A stretch of 64,000 nt of DNA from Microthyrium microscopicum (lineage: Eukaryota; Ascomycota; Dothideomycetes; Microthyriales; Microthyriaceae): positions 698,217-762,216 of the forward strand of contig MU004240.1 in the NCBI GenBank assembly GCA_010405405.1, in the 5' to 3' direction. The translations under genes and the position numbers were made by a program. This document shows positions 11,144 to 21,969 of the stretch, in pieces (the stretch's first letter is position 1; each line of letters begins with the position of its first letter). The notes beneath the pieces were generated by a model. That model made no database searches, had not been told where the DNA came from, and worked only from the letters and a program-made list of their open reading frames with translations.

Positions 11144-11930
11144 ATGCTGATACGTCCTTTGGAGCCCAGAGATATATCAGCAGCTGCTGACATCGCGCTG
11201 GCGGCTTTCATGCGCGATGAGCTCTTGGTCTGGTGGTATCCGCGTGCTGACCAACACCTCGAAACACTAAGACGGGGCTGGCTACAGATGATTCGATATC
11301 GAATGGCGGAACCTGGAGCAAGACTATTCGTTGCTGAAGACGAGGATCAGCAGATAATGGGATATGCTATTTGGAAACGCAAAGGCACTGATCAACTGGC
11401 ACAAGAATGGCTGAAAGACAGTTTAGCACACAGTCAGTATCTTGATTTTCAAGGTTCATTCAAAAACTTACATATCGATGCTAAACTACATTCGTTACAT
11501 AGAGATGGAGAGGAAGTTGATCCAATTTGAAACGTTATACTATGGTTTTCTGGACCGGGCGGTGAACCAACAGGCCAAGAAGCAGTATGCCGCCGCTCGT
11601 CTCGGGTTCTACCAAAGACTGGAAAAGACGGGTTATTGGCATCTACAAGGTCTGGCAGTCTCTCCTCAGCATCAGAGAAAGGGGGTTGGAGCAGATTTGA
11701 TGCAGTGGGGGCTGAAAAGAGCTTCGGAAGAGAGCATTCCAGCTACTCTCGAGTCCAGTATCATCGCCCGCGGCCTATACGCTAAGCTAGGATTTGCAGT
11801 TGTCGAACAGAAAACAATCAAAGATGGTTTGGACAATGTTGGCATGCTCTGGGAGGCAGAGAGGCAGAAAGGAATATGGCTAGACGTGGATGATCAAGGG
11901 AACACAAGACTCAAGAACGAACTTCCATGA
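11144..11930 (+). CDS. GNAT-family N-acetyltransferase
   Basis: Two exons (11144-11432, 11503-11930) joined through a 70-nt intron; 238 residues. GNAT enzymes move an acetyl group from acetyl-CoA to an amine. The N terminus MLIRPLEPRDISAAADI is the usual first strand and helix. LAVSPQHQRKGVGADLM is motif A, with the acetyl-CoA pyrophosphate loop Q/RxxGxG/A present as QRKGVG. The final YAKLGFAVVE is motif B. Donor GTCAGT is the only nearby donor that keeps frame with the downstream exon. It belongs to the fungal small-molecule GNAT group; the acceptor substrate cannot be read from sequence. A MITE copy begins 41 bp after the stop codon. Confidence 0.87.
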
Positions 11931-11970
11931 AATGCCGTTACCTTGATTACGAAGGCAACGGTTTCATGCC

Positions 11971-12181
11971 AACTGATCAGAAAAATAAATGGCCAATTCC
12001 ATCAAATGCTATGGTTCCCACCAATGCTGTTGGGCAAAAGATGATAAGATTCCCATCATACTGGATGAACCATGTTGAGATAAACGCCTCTTTTGGGACT
12101 TCAAACGCTCGATGATAGAACGAAGCACATGGGAGCCACCGTAAGCTGATCTGGCCATGCCATTTATTTTGTCGACCTGTT
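11971..12181. mobile_element. MITE copy D, 211 bp
   Basis: Ends are inverted: AACTGATCAGAAAAATAAAT at the left, and at the right, read on the minus strand, AACAGGTCGACAAAATAAAT. Both align with the 22-bp end of copy C. The inner DNA, read on the minus strand, contains ATCGAGCGTTTG and AGTATGATGGGAA, matching the ATCAAGTGCTTT and AAGCGATGGGAA blocks of copy B. Its length equals that of copies B and C. No target-site duplication is recognisable, so it is probably older than copy C. Confidence 0.7.
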
Positions 12182-12603
12182 GATTGTAACAAGCTGTACG
12201 GCATACAAGGGAATGAAGTTGTCTCTGAGCTAAGGCTATTAAAGCTAGTGGCATTCTTACTAACCTTCGGAGAAAGTGCTAGCCTAGGGCTTTGGAGCAG
12301 CACGAGAAATCTCCAGACAATGTGACACCAAGCTCCTGATCTTCATCAATCTACCTTTATTAACACCTTAATCTGGTCTCTAGGCCTTTAACATTGCAGG
12401 TTCTTACCGCTGGCAGTCATTGCTATCTCGTGCTTTCCAAGCCATCATGCACTTCATCGCTTCGTAGCTTCCAGCCGGGCCGGTCCGATGGATCCATGTT
12501 TGCTGATTACTAGCTCCAGGCGGGCGAATTGACGCCATTTCCTATCTGACTTGATCTTATCCAACCTCTTGCTCTATCGTAAACATCTTTTCAATAGTTG
12601 GTC
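12182..12603. other. Promoter region of the lipid-kinase-like gene
   Basis: About 420 bp between MITE copy D and the next start codon. It becomes pyrimidine-rich near 12540-12600, as is usual before fungal start sites. Nothing else was seen. Confidence 0.45.
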
Positions 12604-14118
12604 ATGAAGAAGTTATTCAATTCTGTCTTGACTTCGCTCAAGAGCAATAAGAAATCGTCGAGACAGCCACCTCTGCCAGACCCTGCTTCTGCCGGGGCGA
12701 GTTCGTCAGGCCTGGATCTAAACAGCTCGGCTCAAGTAGAGGCCGGTGATGGAATATCAAATGGAGAGACCGAAGGCCAGAACACGGCGAGCCAAGATTC
12801 AGCGAATCCAGGGTCTTCAGATCTCGAGTCTACGAATCAGGAAAGCTTGAATCAAAAGAAGTCAGTCATCTTAACGGGTGCGGTCATAGGTCGCACTGCG
12901 AACACGTTTTATTACCTAAAAGTACCCAAGGATGATGCCGAGAAAGAGCTTCCAGAGCTAGGAATCGAGGCAAGGCATGATGTGGAGAACGCGGCTCAAT
13001 TGGCTTACCCTTTCACACTACCCTCTGATATCGTTGATACCAAAGTCTACGTTGTTATATCTACACTCTCTGGAACTCAACTTGCTACGTCTTTTTACGA
13101 TAATATTCTTGCTCCACTTCTCAAGAGACTGAAAAGCGAGCTAGACATATCAGAAACTATTCATGTTGAACGGACCAAGGACGCCAGATCCGTAATCGAC
13201 CTCACCAATACCTTATTTGCTAGCAATGCGAATCAAGGCATACGTCAGCTAATCATACTCTTATCTGGTGATGGAGGCATTGTCGACGTCCTAAACGAGT
13301 TACCGACTACCATTTCTAGCAACTATTTACCACCACAAGTTTCGCTCATCCCTCTGGGCACTGGAAATGCGCTTGCGCAATCGTCAGGTATCGCCGATGA
13401 AACCTGGGGGCTTTCTACGTTGGCGAGAGGGCATGCCAAAGCACTACCAACTTTCATAGCCACATTCTCTTCTGGCGCCAGGCTCTTGGTCGATGAAGCA
13501 CGGCAAGAAGAGGAGCTATCTTTGAAAGACGAGAAAGGCCACCCCTACATGCGTGGTGCAGTAGTTTGTAGCTGGGGCATGCACGCTGGACTAGTTGCGG
13601 ACAGTGATACTGCCGAATATCGCAAGTTTGGAGTCGAAAGATTCAAAATGGCTGCTAAAGAAGCTTTGTACCCCGAAGATGGCGCAGGCCCACATCACTA
13701 CAAAGCAAAACTGTCTCTCCTCCCTAAAGGATCTACGCATTGGAAAAAGATTGAGCGCACAGAACACGCCTACGTCTTGACTACACTTGTCTCCAACCTC
13801 GAAAAAGGCTTTACCATATCCCCCGAATCAGCTCCACTACAAGGATCCATGAGAATAGTTCATTTTGGACCGATGGCTGGCGATGAGATTATGCAGCTAA
13901 TGACAAAGGCATATCAAGGAGGCCAACACATTTCCGAGGAAAGTGTATCGTATGAAGAGGTTGACGGTGTGCGGATTTCTTTCGAAGGACGCGAGGATGA
14001 TGCTCGCTGGCGAAGGATATGCGTTGATGGAAAAATAATACGGCTGGAAGCAGATGGCTGGGTGGAAATACGCAAGGAGCCTCGCCATCTTCTTAGTCTT
14101 CGACATCTGAGCCGCTAG
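12604..14118 (+). CDS. Diacylglycerol/sphingoid-base kinase-like protein
   Basis: A single exon encoding 504 residues. The DAGK catalytic-domain fold begins near residue 150 (VISTLSGTQLA, in place of the usual NPxSG). LLSGDGGIVDVLNELP near 220 is the nucleotide-binding GGDG-type loop, here SGDGG. PLGTGNALA near 250 is the second signature. The C-terminal strand RICVDGKIIRLEADGW resembles the end of sphingosine kinase domains. The first 120 residues are Ser/Gln-rich and probably disordered. No C1, PH or membrane segment is visible. The family phosphorylates diacylglycerol or long-chain bases with ATP; the loop departures make the real substrate, or even full activity, uncertain. The ATG at 12604 follows a TTG-GTC context with no upstream ATG. 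Confidence 0.82.
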   Translation: MKKLFNSVLTSLKSNKKSSRQPPLPDPASAGASSSGLDLNSSAQVEAGDGISNGETEGQNTASQDSANPGSSDLESTNQESLNQKKSVILTGAVIGRTANTFYYLKVPKDDAEKELPELGIEARHDVENAAQLAYPFTLPSDIVDTKVYVVISTLSGTQLATSFYDNILAPLLKRLKSELDISETIHVERTKDARSVIDLTNTLFASNANQGIRQLIILLSGDGGIVDVLNELPTTISSNYLPPQVSLIPLGTGNALAQSSGIADETWGLSTLARGHAKALPTFIATFSSGARLLVDEARQEEELSLKDEKGHPYMRGAVVCSWGMHAGLVADSDTAEYRKFGVERFKMAAKEALYPEDGAGPHHYKAKLSLLPKGSTHWKKIERTEHAYVLTTLVSNLEKGFTISPESAPLQGSMRIVHFGPMAGDEIMQLMTKAYQGGQHISEESVSYEEVDGVRISFEGREDDARWRRICVDGKIIRLEADGWVEIRKEPRHLLSLRHLSR

Positions 14119-15205
14119 AGTCGGCTAGGCAAGACACTTCTGGAAGAGAAGATGCTACCCAGAACTTCGAATGCAGAAAACGATCCATGGAATATGCTGT
14201 CTGGCGTGCGGAAAGCGAGGAATGAAATCCGTAGCCTGCTCGCGTGGCTTATACCATCTCGTTCGCCCATCAGGCTTCGAAGCGACGAAGCACATTTGCT
14301 GCAAGACGACGCGTAGAAGACATTAGAATACATCACTGTTGAAGTTGGATTTAGATACAATTATTACATTCTTTCGAACCAATAGATATCCCCTTTCCCT
14401 CGTCAGATGTCTCTTATTGATTTCGTGAGGATGGCTGATTGAGCTTTGAGAGTCGCCAGCCCTGCCGGTCCATCAATCAATGCTATATAGCGACCGGTAA
14501 GACTTGCTGCATAGCTTCTAGAACCTTGACTCTGTGCCATCCTTGCGCTTCCCCGGGCTCGCATGCGTAAATCTATAAATTTATCCACTGTCTTATGTAC
14601 AGACCACTACACTCGCCGTCAATATGCACAAACAAGTTCGCATGCATGCGCCAACCAGCCCTTTTAGTTCCTGTCAAATTTTCCATTAGCGCGAAAATTG
14701 ACATCCTTAGAGTATATGCTGTAGACAGAAATAATTGGACTCTCTATTTCGAAAATGGTGGATTACGAGGTACACAACCGGTTGACTGGAAAGCCGTGCA
14801 ATATTGTAATTATGGGGTAAGCCACGGATCTCTTAAACGCCTAGATTGCTTAGCTGCAAAGAAGACTACTTTATAACGACAAGCGATTTCATGGTAAAGT
14901 GGCCAGGGCTCCCTATTCTATGTAATTGTTTATAGGCAAAAGCAGCTAAATTGGGTTACGAATACAGAGCACAACCACCATGATTGGAGGCCCTGTATAT
15001 AGTTCCTTTCTTCAAAGGCGTAAAACCTTAATACTTCAGTTGTATTGATCTTCCGATTTTCGTCCTGTGCGCACCGGGCAGAGCTACTTTGCAATCGTCT
15101 GGTTTGCGCGTTCACCTACAATCAACATAAGGAGCTTTGGCTGCTAGCGAGTGCTCAGGCGGTGGTGATATACTTTTGCAGCGTCCGAATTGACTTCTAC
15201 ACAAT
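14119..15205. other. Intergenic, lipid-kinase-like to FAD oxidase
   Basis: About 1.1 kb holding the 3' flank of the lipid-kinase-like gene and the promoter of the FAD oxidase. Short open frames on both strands show no family resemblance. Confidence 0.5.
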
Positions 15206-16896
15206 ATGTGGAACTTCAGTCATTGCGGTAGTTTATGGCTGCTGTTGAGCGCCGCAGTGTTGGCGCAAAATTCCACATTGAGCCCATGTGTTAGTTGTCC
15301 AGCATGAAAACACTGAACTCCTTCTCTACTAATAGACCATTTAGTGTCAAGCTATCGCAGTAGCTCTTCCTCAAGGATTCGTTGACGCAGGGCATCAAAC
15401 GAACTACAACACTCTCAAAGCCTCGTACTGGTCATTCCTAGAAGGCGACCTATCACCCGAATGCTTTGTTCAGCCCACAAATGCCCAAGAAGTTTCGACA
15501 GTGATCAAGATCTTGAATAAACCAGAATATCGCAATGTCGAATCTTGCAAGTTTGCCATAAAAAGTGGAGGGTAACGTTTGCTCACTTTCTGATATATCT
15601 CACGGCTAATGTTTCTTAGTCACTTGACATATGCTGGCGCCGCAAACATCGAAGGAGGCGTGACGATCGATCTCGCAAAAATGAAGGAAGTCGCAGTCTC
15701 CCCAGATCAAAAATGGGTATCGTTGGGCCCTGGTAACAATTGGAGAGAAGTTTATACCAAAATTGAACCCATGGGTCTGGCTGTCACGGGCGGAAGATGG
15801 GGTAATGTTGGCGTAGGAGGATACTTACTCGGAGGTTCGTACGTCTTTCAAAGAAGAAAAGCTGGAGCTAATCCTCCACCCAGGTGGTTTATCATTCTTC
15901 CAAGGCCTCGAAGGCCCAGGCGTCGACGGAATCTACAACCACGAGGTCGTCTTAGCCGATGGCTCCATCATTAACGCCAACAATACCGCCAACCAAGATC
16001 TACACAAGGTTCTAAAAGGCGGTAACAACAACTTCGGTATCGTCACCAGATTTGACATGAAAGCATATCCAGTCGGCAATATATGGGGCGGTACCATCGC
16101 AGGCGTGCCCGGACGAGCAAACCTCCCCATGAAGTGGTTCGAAGAATATGCGTCACCAAGGAACGCTGATCCCAACGGCATGATAATGTTAAACTTCAAC
16201 TACATGCTAGGAACCTGGTCACACAGCTCCTTCATCACATATGCCAAGAATGTGACAACCACACCAGCATGCTTCTCTGGTCTCGCCAACAGCTCCATGC
16301 TGAATGCCGTCTTCCCCACGTCCTATCTGGCTGTCGCGCAGCGCAATGAGCTGATGACATATATGGGTGGTCGGAGCCTCATGGCGACATTTTCATACGT
16401 CAACTCGGCAGCGTATATGGACAAATTGCTTGATTTGGCAGCCAGCTTTTCAAGTTCGTTACCGTTCCTTTCTGGATTGATTCTCATATTCCAACCATTA
16501 TGGACCACGTCGCGGCAAAAGTCATTCAAGGTGCATGGTGGAAACATCCTCGGTCTTGACGAGCATAGTGATGATGTGGTGATTGTGCTAGTACAGACTG
16601 GATGGTTGACAGCTGCAAGTGACGAGGCTGTCAATCAAGCTGTCCAGCTCTTCATCGAGAAGGCGGGTAAATTGGCAAAGGAGATGGGTACGTATAGTCC
16701 ATATGTGTATGCCAACTATGCAGCTGGCTTCCAGTCTCCTATGGAAGGATACGGTCCTAAGAGCATGGCGTTGATGAAGGCGGCAAGCAAGAAGTATGAT
16801 CCAGCGCAGTTGTTCCAAGAACGACTTCCTGGTGGTTTCAAACTGGGGGGATCGTATCAAAGCAGGATGAAGCAAAATAAGGGTAGCTCACACTAG
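15206..16896 (+). CDS. Secreted FAD-linked oxidase (BBE-like)
   Basis: Four exons (15206-15289, 15345-15571, 15620-15834, 15884-16896); 512 residues. The first exon encodes a signal peptide (LWLLLSAAVLAQ), so the enzyme is probably secreted. The PCMH/FAD-binding domain follows. IKSGGHLTYAGAA supplies the His (about 105) that would carry 8-alpha-linked FAD. GGRWGNVGVGGYLLGGG is the second flavin loop; it has Trp where bicovalent berberine-bridge enzymes have Cys, so a single covalent link is expected. LKGGNNNFGIVTRFD is the family core motif. The C terminus (YDPAQLFQERLPGGFKL) ends as in other BBE-like proteins. These enzymes oxidise alcohols, sugars or alkaloid-like compounds with O2. No biosynthetic cluster surrounds it, so its substrate is open. 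Confidence 0.9.
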
Positions 16897-17056
16897 TTGA
16901 AGTTCAAAATAATAGCGATGGACAAAATCTGCATGTTTCGAGGCGATTCAGAGAGTATTTCTCCCAACTTGGAACGTGATCTTACAGTAATCGCTAACCG
17001 CCCATCTCCCAAAACGCCTGGCCAAGCCTTGAACCCATGGTATCGTACACATCTTT

Positions 17057-18767
17057 TCAAAACCAATACGACTCGCCGCTCTTACTGATTTCAAAGTCGC
17101 AACCCAACCCTCGTCCCTGCGACTGGTTGTACATCTCATGTGCCTTCAATTCAGCAAGTATACATTCCTCCGGCAGCTCTCCATCCTCCATGCTGTCCTT
17201 GACGTGAACAACCACCACCCGTAGGCCTTGTAGCGGCCCGCCTGAACTTACTTCGCGCCGCGGAATTGGTGGTGACATGGGCTGTGCGCCCAGTGTGGGT
17301 GCTCCCTCTGCAATCAGACTCGCCACACCAGCCATACCGCTCGAAATCGCCAATCCAGAGCTTGCTAGACCGCCAGAGATACCACGCGGTCGTCTTTTCA
17401 GTAGTCCTTCATCTCCCATACTCATGCGTTTTCTCTTAGCGGGCGATCCTACCACACCGAGCCCTGTCTGTGTACCGGCTACGCCTGCAGCGGCTGCCAT
17501 CTCGGCGCGCGCTTCTACAGTCATCTCAGCCAAAACGCTCAACTCTGCAATCAGATGTCGAGGCGCTAGATGGCCAAATAATACAGCATCTGGCTGTGAA
17601 TCACTGTAGCTACACTCGATGAATACGGCCGCCAATGCCCCTTCCGCGATTTTGCGTGCTGCTTCTGCCCATACAATGTGCGTGCGCGGTAACATGCTGA
17701 GTGAGTCAGGCTCGACGTCACCAAATACGAGGATTTGCCGACCAGAGGGCTCAGCACGGATAAAGTAGGCGGATGAGTCGACGACAACGGCGTCCTGCGC
17801 TTGTGTCACGGATGGTGGCTGCGGTGGTGCATATGGAGTTGGTGGGGTGGAGACGTTAAAAGCAGAGAGTCGCCGGGGTGTGAGCTCAGAGATTGGTGTA
17901 CGGACGCTTGTCGAGTGACTTGGGTCGCGCGGCGCTGGCGGGTGCCAGTGCGGTGTGTCCGGAGGAATAGAGCCGTTAGGTATACTCCCGCGCCGAGATG
18001 GATCGGGAGCTGGATTGTGAGGTGGATGGGAGGCACAAGTCCCGTGGGATACTCGAAAGCCTTTGACAGCGAGACCATCGCAGACTTCGATGTAGCCACT
18101 CGACTCACCATCTCCAAGGATAACATTCCCGCCTTCAGTAAGTCGCTGGAAAGTGACTAAGCCAACGCCAGAGTCTTCGTCGGTCAGGTTGGGCCAAATG
18201 ATGTCGTTGAAGATGTGCGTTTTGATGGCATTAACAGTAAACGGTAAAGCAGCGAATCGTTTGGGGCGCGCGGTGTTGTGGTAGCAGGCAGTATTAATAG
18301 CGAAACCAGAGAAATGATCCATGTGCGGGTGGGTGATGAGATAAGTACTAACATGCTCTCGGACGACATGTACGGCGTTTGCTCGAGCTGAAGCATGGGG
18401 GAAGCTGAGGCCGGCAAAGGGACCCTCAGAGAGAATGGTGCCCGGATCTGGGGTTTCTTGGCCTTGCGAGTCTGAGTCTGTTTCAGAAACAGCTCGTTTT
18501 GGTGCTACGAGTGGGAAATGAGTGTTCAATATCCGAGTTATGGCAGCCAAATGTGATCCAGCATCAACAGCCAGAATAGAGCCTTTGCCCCATTTGGATG
18601 AAGTAGATCTCACGAGCAAACCTGAAACATTGTCTTCACTTGGTCCGCCACCAGATCCCTATACAACAGTTAGTATTTATTTGACCAGCAACCGATGAAG
18701 CAGTGGAACCAACCAGACAAATGACTTGCAATGAAGGTCCTTCAACAGTGCTACGTCTACGAGCCAT
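17057..18767 (-). CDS. Class II cyclic-nucleotide phosphodiesterase
   Basis: Two exons (18767-18714, 18658-17057); 551 residues. The low-affinity cAMP phosphodiesterases of yeast Pde1 type have a metallo-beta-lactamase fold and hydrolyse cAMP, tuning PKA signalling. The first exon carries the strand SLQVICLGSGGGPSEDN. THPHMDHFSGFAIN (His128, His130, Asp132, His133) is the class II HxHxDH metal site. KGFRVSHG and IFIEC/VFIECSYSDSQ-like segments supply further metal ligands. AELKAHEM near the C terminus matches the family end. A Pro/Ser-rich stretch of about 80 residues (from CASHPPHNPAPDPSRRG onward) and a second one near 440-480 interrupt the fold and are probably loops. The gene converges on the FAD oxidase, 160 bp away. 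Confidence 0.9.
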
Positions 18768-19391
18768 GACGGCTACAGCAAGCCGGATGGCTGCTCGAGC
18801 GAGAGCCAAGAGCACAACCAGATGGCCAGGACTCGAGAAGTAGATCCGAGACTGACAAGACAGGGTGTCGGTCCGGTTCAGAATTGAAACTGAAGACGGG
18901 AGGCTCGGGAGTATGCAACGTGCCGCTGAGCCAAGACAGCTGCTGAGACATGCAATTGAGCCGTGAACGATGAAAAGCGCTATCAAAAGACTCGAAAATA
19001 GAATTTGTCCCGACAAATGTCGAGAATGCTGGAGCAGAGTTAGCTGGGGGCTGAACAAGAACAGCAAACAAACAAACCAAGAAGGCGACTGTACGATATA
19101 TGTAGGAACTAGGAATCAAGGGCGGGGCTACAGTACTAGGTAGTTTTATGCAAGGAGAAACAGGATTAGGAAAGTAAAGAATCCGCAATTAGTGAATGAG
19201 CGGGGAAGTTGTAATAATCACCTTCACGGGTAACGAAAGAACAGGTGGGTGGGGAAAGTATTGGTGGTGTTGTAGTTGTGACTTGGTACCAAGACTGAAG
19301 GTGAAGTGAGCCGACTCCCAACACGGAAGGCGGTCACGAAATGCGAAGTTGGTCCTTCAACCCTCAAGTTTCAACTTTCAACTGCGCCATC
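18768..19391. other. Promoter region of the phosphodiesterase gene
   Basis: About 620 bp upstream of the phosphodiesterase start, up to MITE copy B. The minus-strand frame stays open a long way upstream of the chosen start, so a longer N terminus or a leader exon cannot be excluded. No other feature was seen. Confidence 0.45.
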
Positions 19392-19602
19392 AAGGGTTGA
19401 CAAAATAAATGGCGGGTTCCCAGCGAGTGCGATGGCTCCCAGACAAGACGATCGATTATCAAGTGCTTTATTTACCACCGACCGCGTTCAGACTTGGGCA
19501 ATTTATCGAAAGCGATGGGAAATATAACACCTTTTAATTAGCAGCGTTTTGTGGGAGCCATCGACGCTGATGGGAGAACGCCAGTTATTTTGTCATGCGG
19601 TT
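19392..19602. mobile_element. MITE copy B, 211 bp
   Basis: The left end reads TTGACAAAATAAATGGCG. The right end, on the other strand, reads ATGACAAAATAACTGGCG. The repeats extend about 45 bp inward with roughly three-quarters identity by eye (through a GATGGCTCCCA block). The inner sequence GATTATCAAGTGCTTTATTT aligns with copies A and C (C on the opposite strand). GCCATC lies beside both ends but not in perfect register, so a target-site duplication is only suggested. It has no coding capacity. Confidence 0.75.
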
Positions 19603-20173
19603 GGCCATCTCCAGAAAGACTTGGTCTTTGATGCTCGCCTAAAGTCTAGAGTCATCTAGTTTCGGTTCTTACGGGCCGCTCCGCCTTGTCAATATCACCT
19701 TCAAACCCTCCTACTACGGGTAACCGACAGATATACTTTGGCAACATGGGCATATAGCTCCTTATACATCACTGCTCAGCTCATGAGTTCTCTGAACTGT
19801 TTGCCAACATATTATCCTTGTGTACTTCCAAGGTTTGTGTGGAGAAAGCTGGGCGGTTTCACCTGCACCTGTATGCTTTTGTCTTCTCAACGTTGAAGCC
19901 AAAGACTTTCTTCTTACTGGCCACCCTATCCGATATTCTGCAGCTGAACCACTGCAGGGTTTCCCAGCAAAAGCTTAAATATATCCGACCCTGCCTCACT
20001 TCATGCTTTCTCCACACCATCCGCCTATCATGCACCTAGTTAAAATAGTTATATCATCAATTCAATGTTTCACATTCCTCAATACAGCATACAGCATGTC
20101 TACGCCGTTTTATTGTTGTCGTCCCCTTGCAAACCCCGCTCAAACCTTTGCTACCCCACAGTGAACCCGGCCT
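19603..20173. other. Intergenic, MITE B to eEF1B-gamma 3' end
   Basis: About 570 bp that would include the eEF1B-gamma 3' untranslated region. A 73-codon plus frame at 19818-20039 has no recognisable similarity and is not called. Confidence 0.45.
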
Positions 20174-21691
20174 TTACTTGAACACTTTACCATCGGCATG
20201 AGGATACTCCTTACCCTTGACAACAATGGGCTTCTCCCAGGTCCATTGGGAGTTGACGAACTCCTTGTCTTCGGCCTTGGTGTGGTCGAGCTTTGTGAAC
20301 TCGTAGCTTTCCCAATCTGGAGCAACATCGAATGCATGGGTAGCATTGTCGCCACGGATGAGGAATGCACCTTGAATAACAGAGTCGTTGTTGGTGCCGT
20401 ATACACTGGCGCATCCGAAGATGAATTTGCGGCTGCCCTCCAGACGTGCGAAGAAACCACCTATAGCTCATTAGAAAGCTGTTGGACACCAAGTCATAGA
20501 ATAAACTCACCGATGAGGTTGGAGGACATGAAGACCTGAGTTAGCTCCTCGTTGTACTTGTAGTCAATCTTCCACAATGTGTACTCGTCAAAGTTGACTT
20601 CCTTCCAGAACCACTCCAGAGCCTCGGGCGTCTCGGCATTAGAATACTTGCGCTTCCAGTCATCGAGAACGAACGTTGAACGTGGCAACAAATCTAATGG
20701 ATGCTTTGGCTTTGGTGCTGGCTTGTCTTCCTCCTCTTCTTCTTCAGCAGCGGCAACTGCCTTCTTTGGGGCCTCCTTCTTGGCCTCCTTCTTAGGTGCT
20801 GCCTCCTTCTTTGGTGGTGTGTACTTGATGGCTTCGTCGATGAAGGTGGCAGATGGTTGAGTGTAGATTGGTTGCTTGGTTACTGTTTCGTACCACCGGG
20901 TGAAGCTGACATGCTCTTCACGAAATTTCTTGTCAAAGACATTTTGGAATCCACGGAGCATGAGAGTAGCAACGAAGATATCGGCTAGGGTAAGACGCTC
21001 GCCAACAAGGTATGTGTTGACTAGAAGATAGTCTTCGAGAACCTTGATACGGGCTAGAGTAGCCTTTTGAGCATCATCGACCTGCTTCTTGTTGTAGAAA
21101 GCCTTTCCAGCGAGAGGTGCGAACCATTGAGCGAGGTTTCCAAGAATCTCAGAGTTGGCGAAGGACATCCATTTCAGAATAGACGCATAATCTTGCTTGG
21201 TCTTACCAAGAAGTGTGGTCTTTTCGTTCTGGGAGGTGACTATTTTGATAAAGCTGTTAGCATATGATGGAAACAGCTAAAATAAAATTTGTGATGGAGA
21301 TGTTCGGATCAGAGTGTGAATAAAAGTCAACAGATGTATGTTCAGACAGGGATAACTGTGGTTAAAACCTCATCATTGAAAAAGGTAAGGAGGAAATATG
21401 ACTCGATGACTGGACGTACTGTAGATTGCAATGGCGATGCACTCGCTTAAAACATAGCCATCAGCACCAACGAATGTTGGGATTTTGCCTAGCTTGTTGT
21501 ACAACAAGTAGTCTGCTGGGGCACTGGCACCAGTCTCGGTCTGGACAATCTCGAGGTCGATGTCGTTGGCTTTGGCGACAATCTGAATCGCAGTGGTGCG
21601 AGTGTTGTCCTATAACTTTGTGAGTCTAAGGCAAAGAGGGGTGTTCGAGAGGACCACTTACGTCCTTGGTGTAGAGTTTTCCAAAAGACAT
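20174..21691 (-). CDS. Translation elongation factor eEF1B gamma subunit
   Basis: Four exons (21691-21662, 21609-21420, 21239-20511, 20460-20174); 411 residues, the normal family length. eEF1B-gamma scaffolds the complex that recharges eEF1A with GTP. Residues 1 to about 80 are a GST N-terminal domain (ECIAIAIY near its end). Residues 90-215 are a GST C-terminal domain (LVGERLTLADIFVATL). A Lys/Ala/Glu-rich linker comes next, then the conserved EF1G domain, from KPKHPLDLLPRSTFVLDDWK to the C-terminal YPHADGKVFK. The second intron is 180 nt, against about 50 nt for its neighbours, and carries a snoRNA on the same strand (separate entry). Yeast homologs are Tef4 and Cam1. Confidence 0.96.
21304..21382 (-). 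ncRNA. snR38: Box C/D snoRNA, snR38-like, inside eEF1B-gamma intron
   Basis: On the gene's strand the intron contains box C ATGATGA (21376-21370), box D' CTGA (21345-21342), a plausible C' TGTTGAC, and box D CTGA (21312-21309). The spacing of about 68 nt from C to D suits a C/D snoRNA. The 13 nt directly before D' are CAGTTATCCCTGT, the exact complement of the universally conserved large-subunit rRNA stretch ACAGGGATAACTG near the peptidyl-transferase centre. By the D'+5 rule the methylated base is the second G of the GGG, which corresponds to yeast 25S Gm2815, the snR38 target. Yeast SNR38 is encoded in the intron of TEF4, the same host gene. The terminal stem is weak (TTC/GAA only), so the exact ends are approximate. 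Confidence 0.88.
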
Positions 21692-21969
21692 TTTGGCTGT
21701 ATGCAAAAGGCGCTCGAGGAAATAGAATTGAAGGGAGGAATGCACGAAAACAAGTCCTTTGGGGAAGAGGCTGTGAAGTTGATGGTGGTGGGGTGTGGAG
21801 ATTTTGAAAACTTTCAGAAGGTTGGGCTCTAGCTTTGTGTCAGAAAATCCAGGTCACATGACTCATTCGGTCAAAGCTTGATCTTGTCAAATTCTAGTTG
21901 AACATCACCAATTAAGGAGTACAGTCTACTCTATTGCGATCCATATCAAATCGCATGATCTGCTAACCA

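Noticed and set aside
21346-21358. Plus-strand match to large-subunit rRNA (ACAGGGATAACTG), possible rRNA fragment
   Set aside because: It is only 13 nt and perfectly placed beside box D', so a snoRNA guide explains it better than an rRNA remnant.
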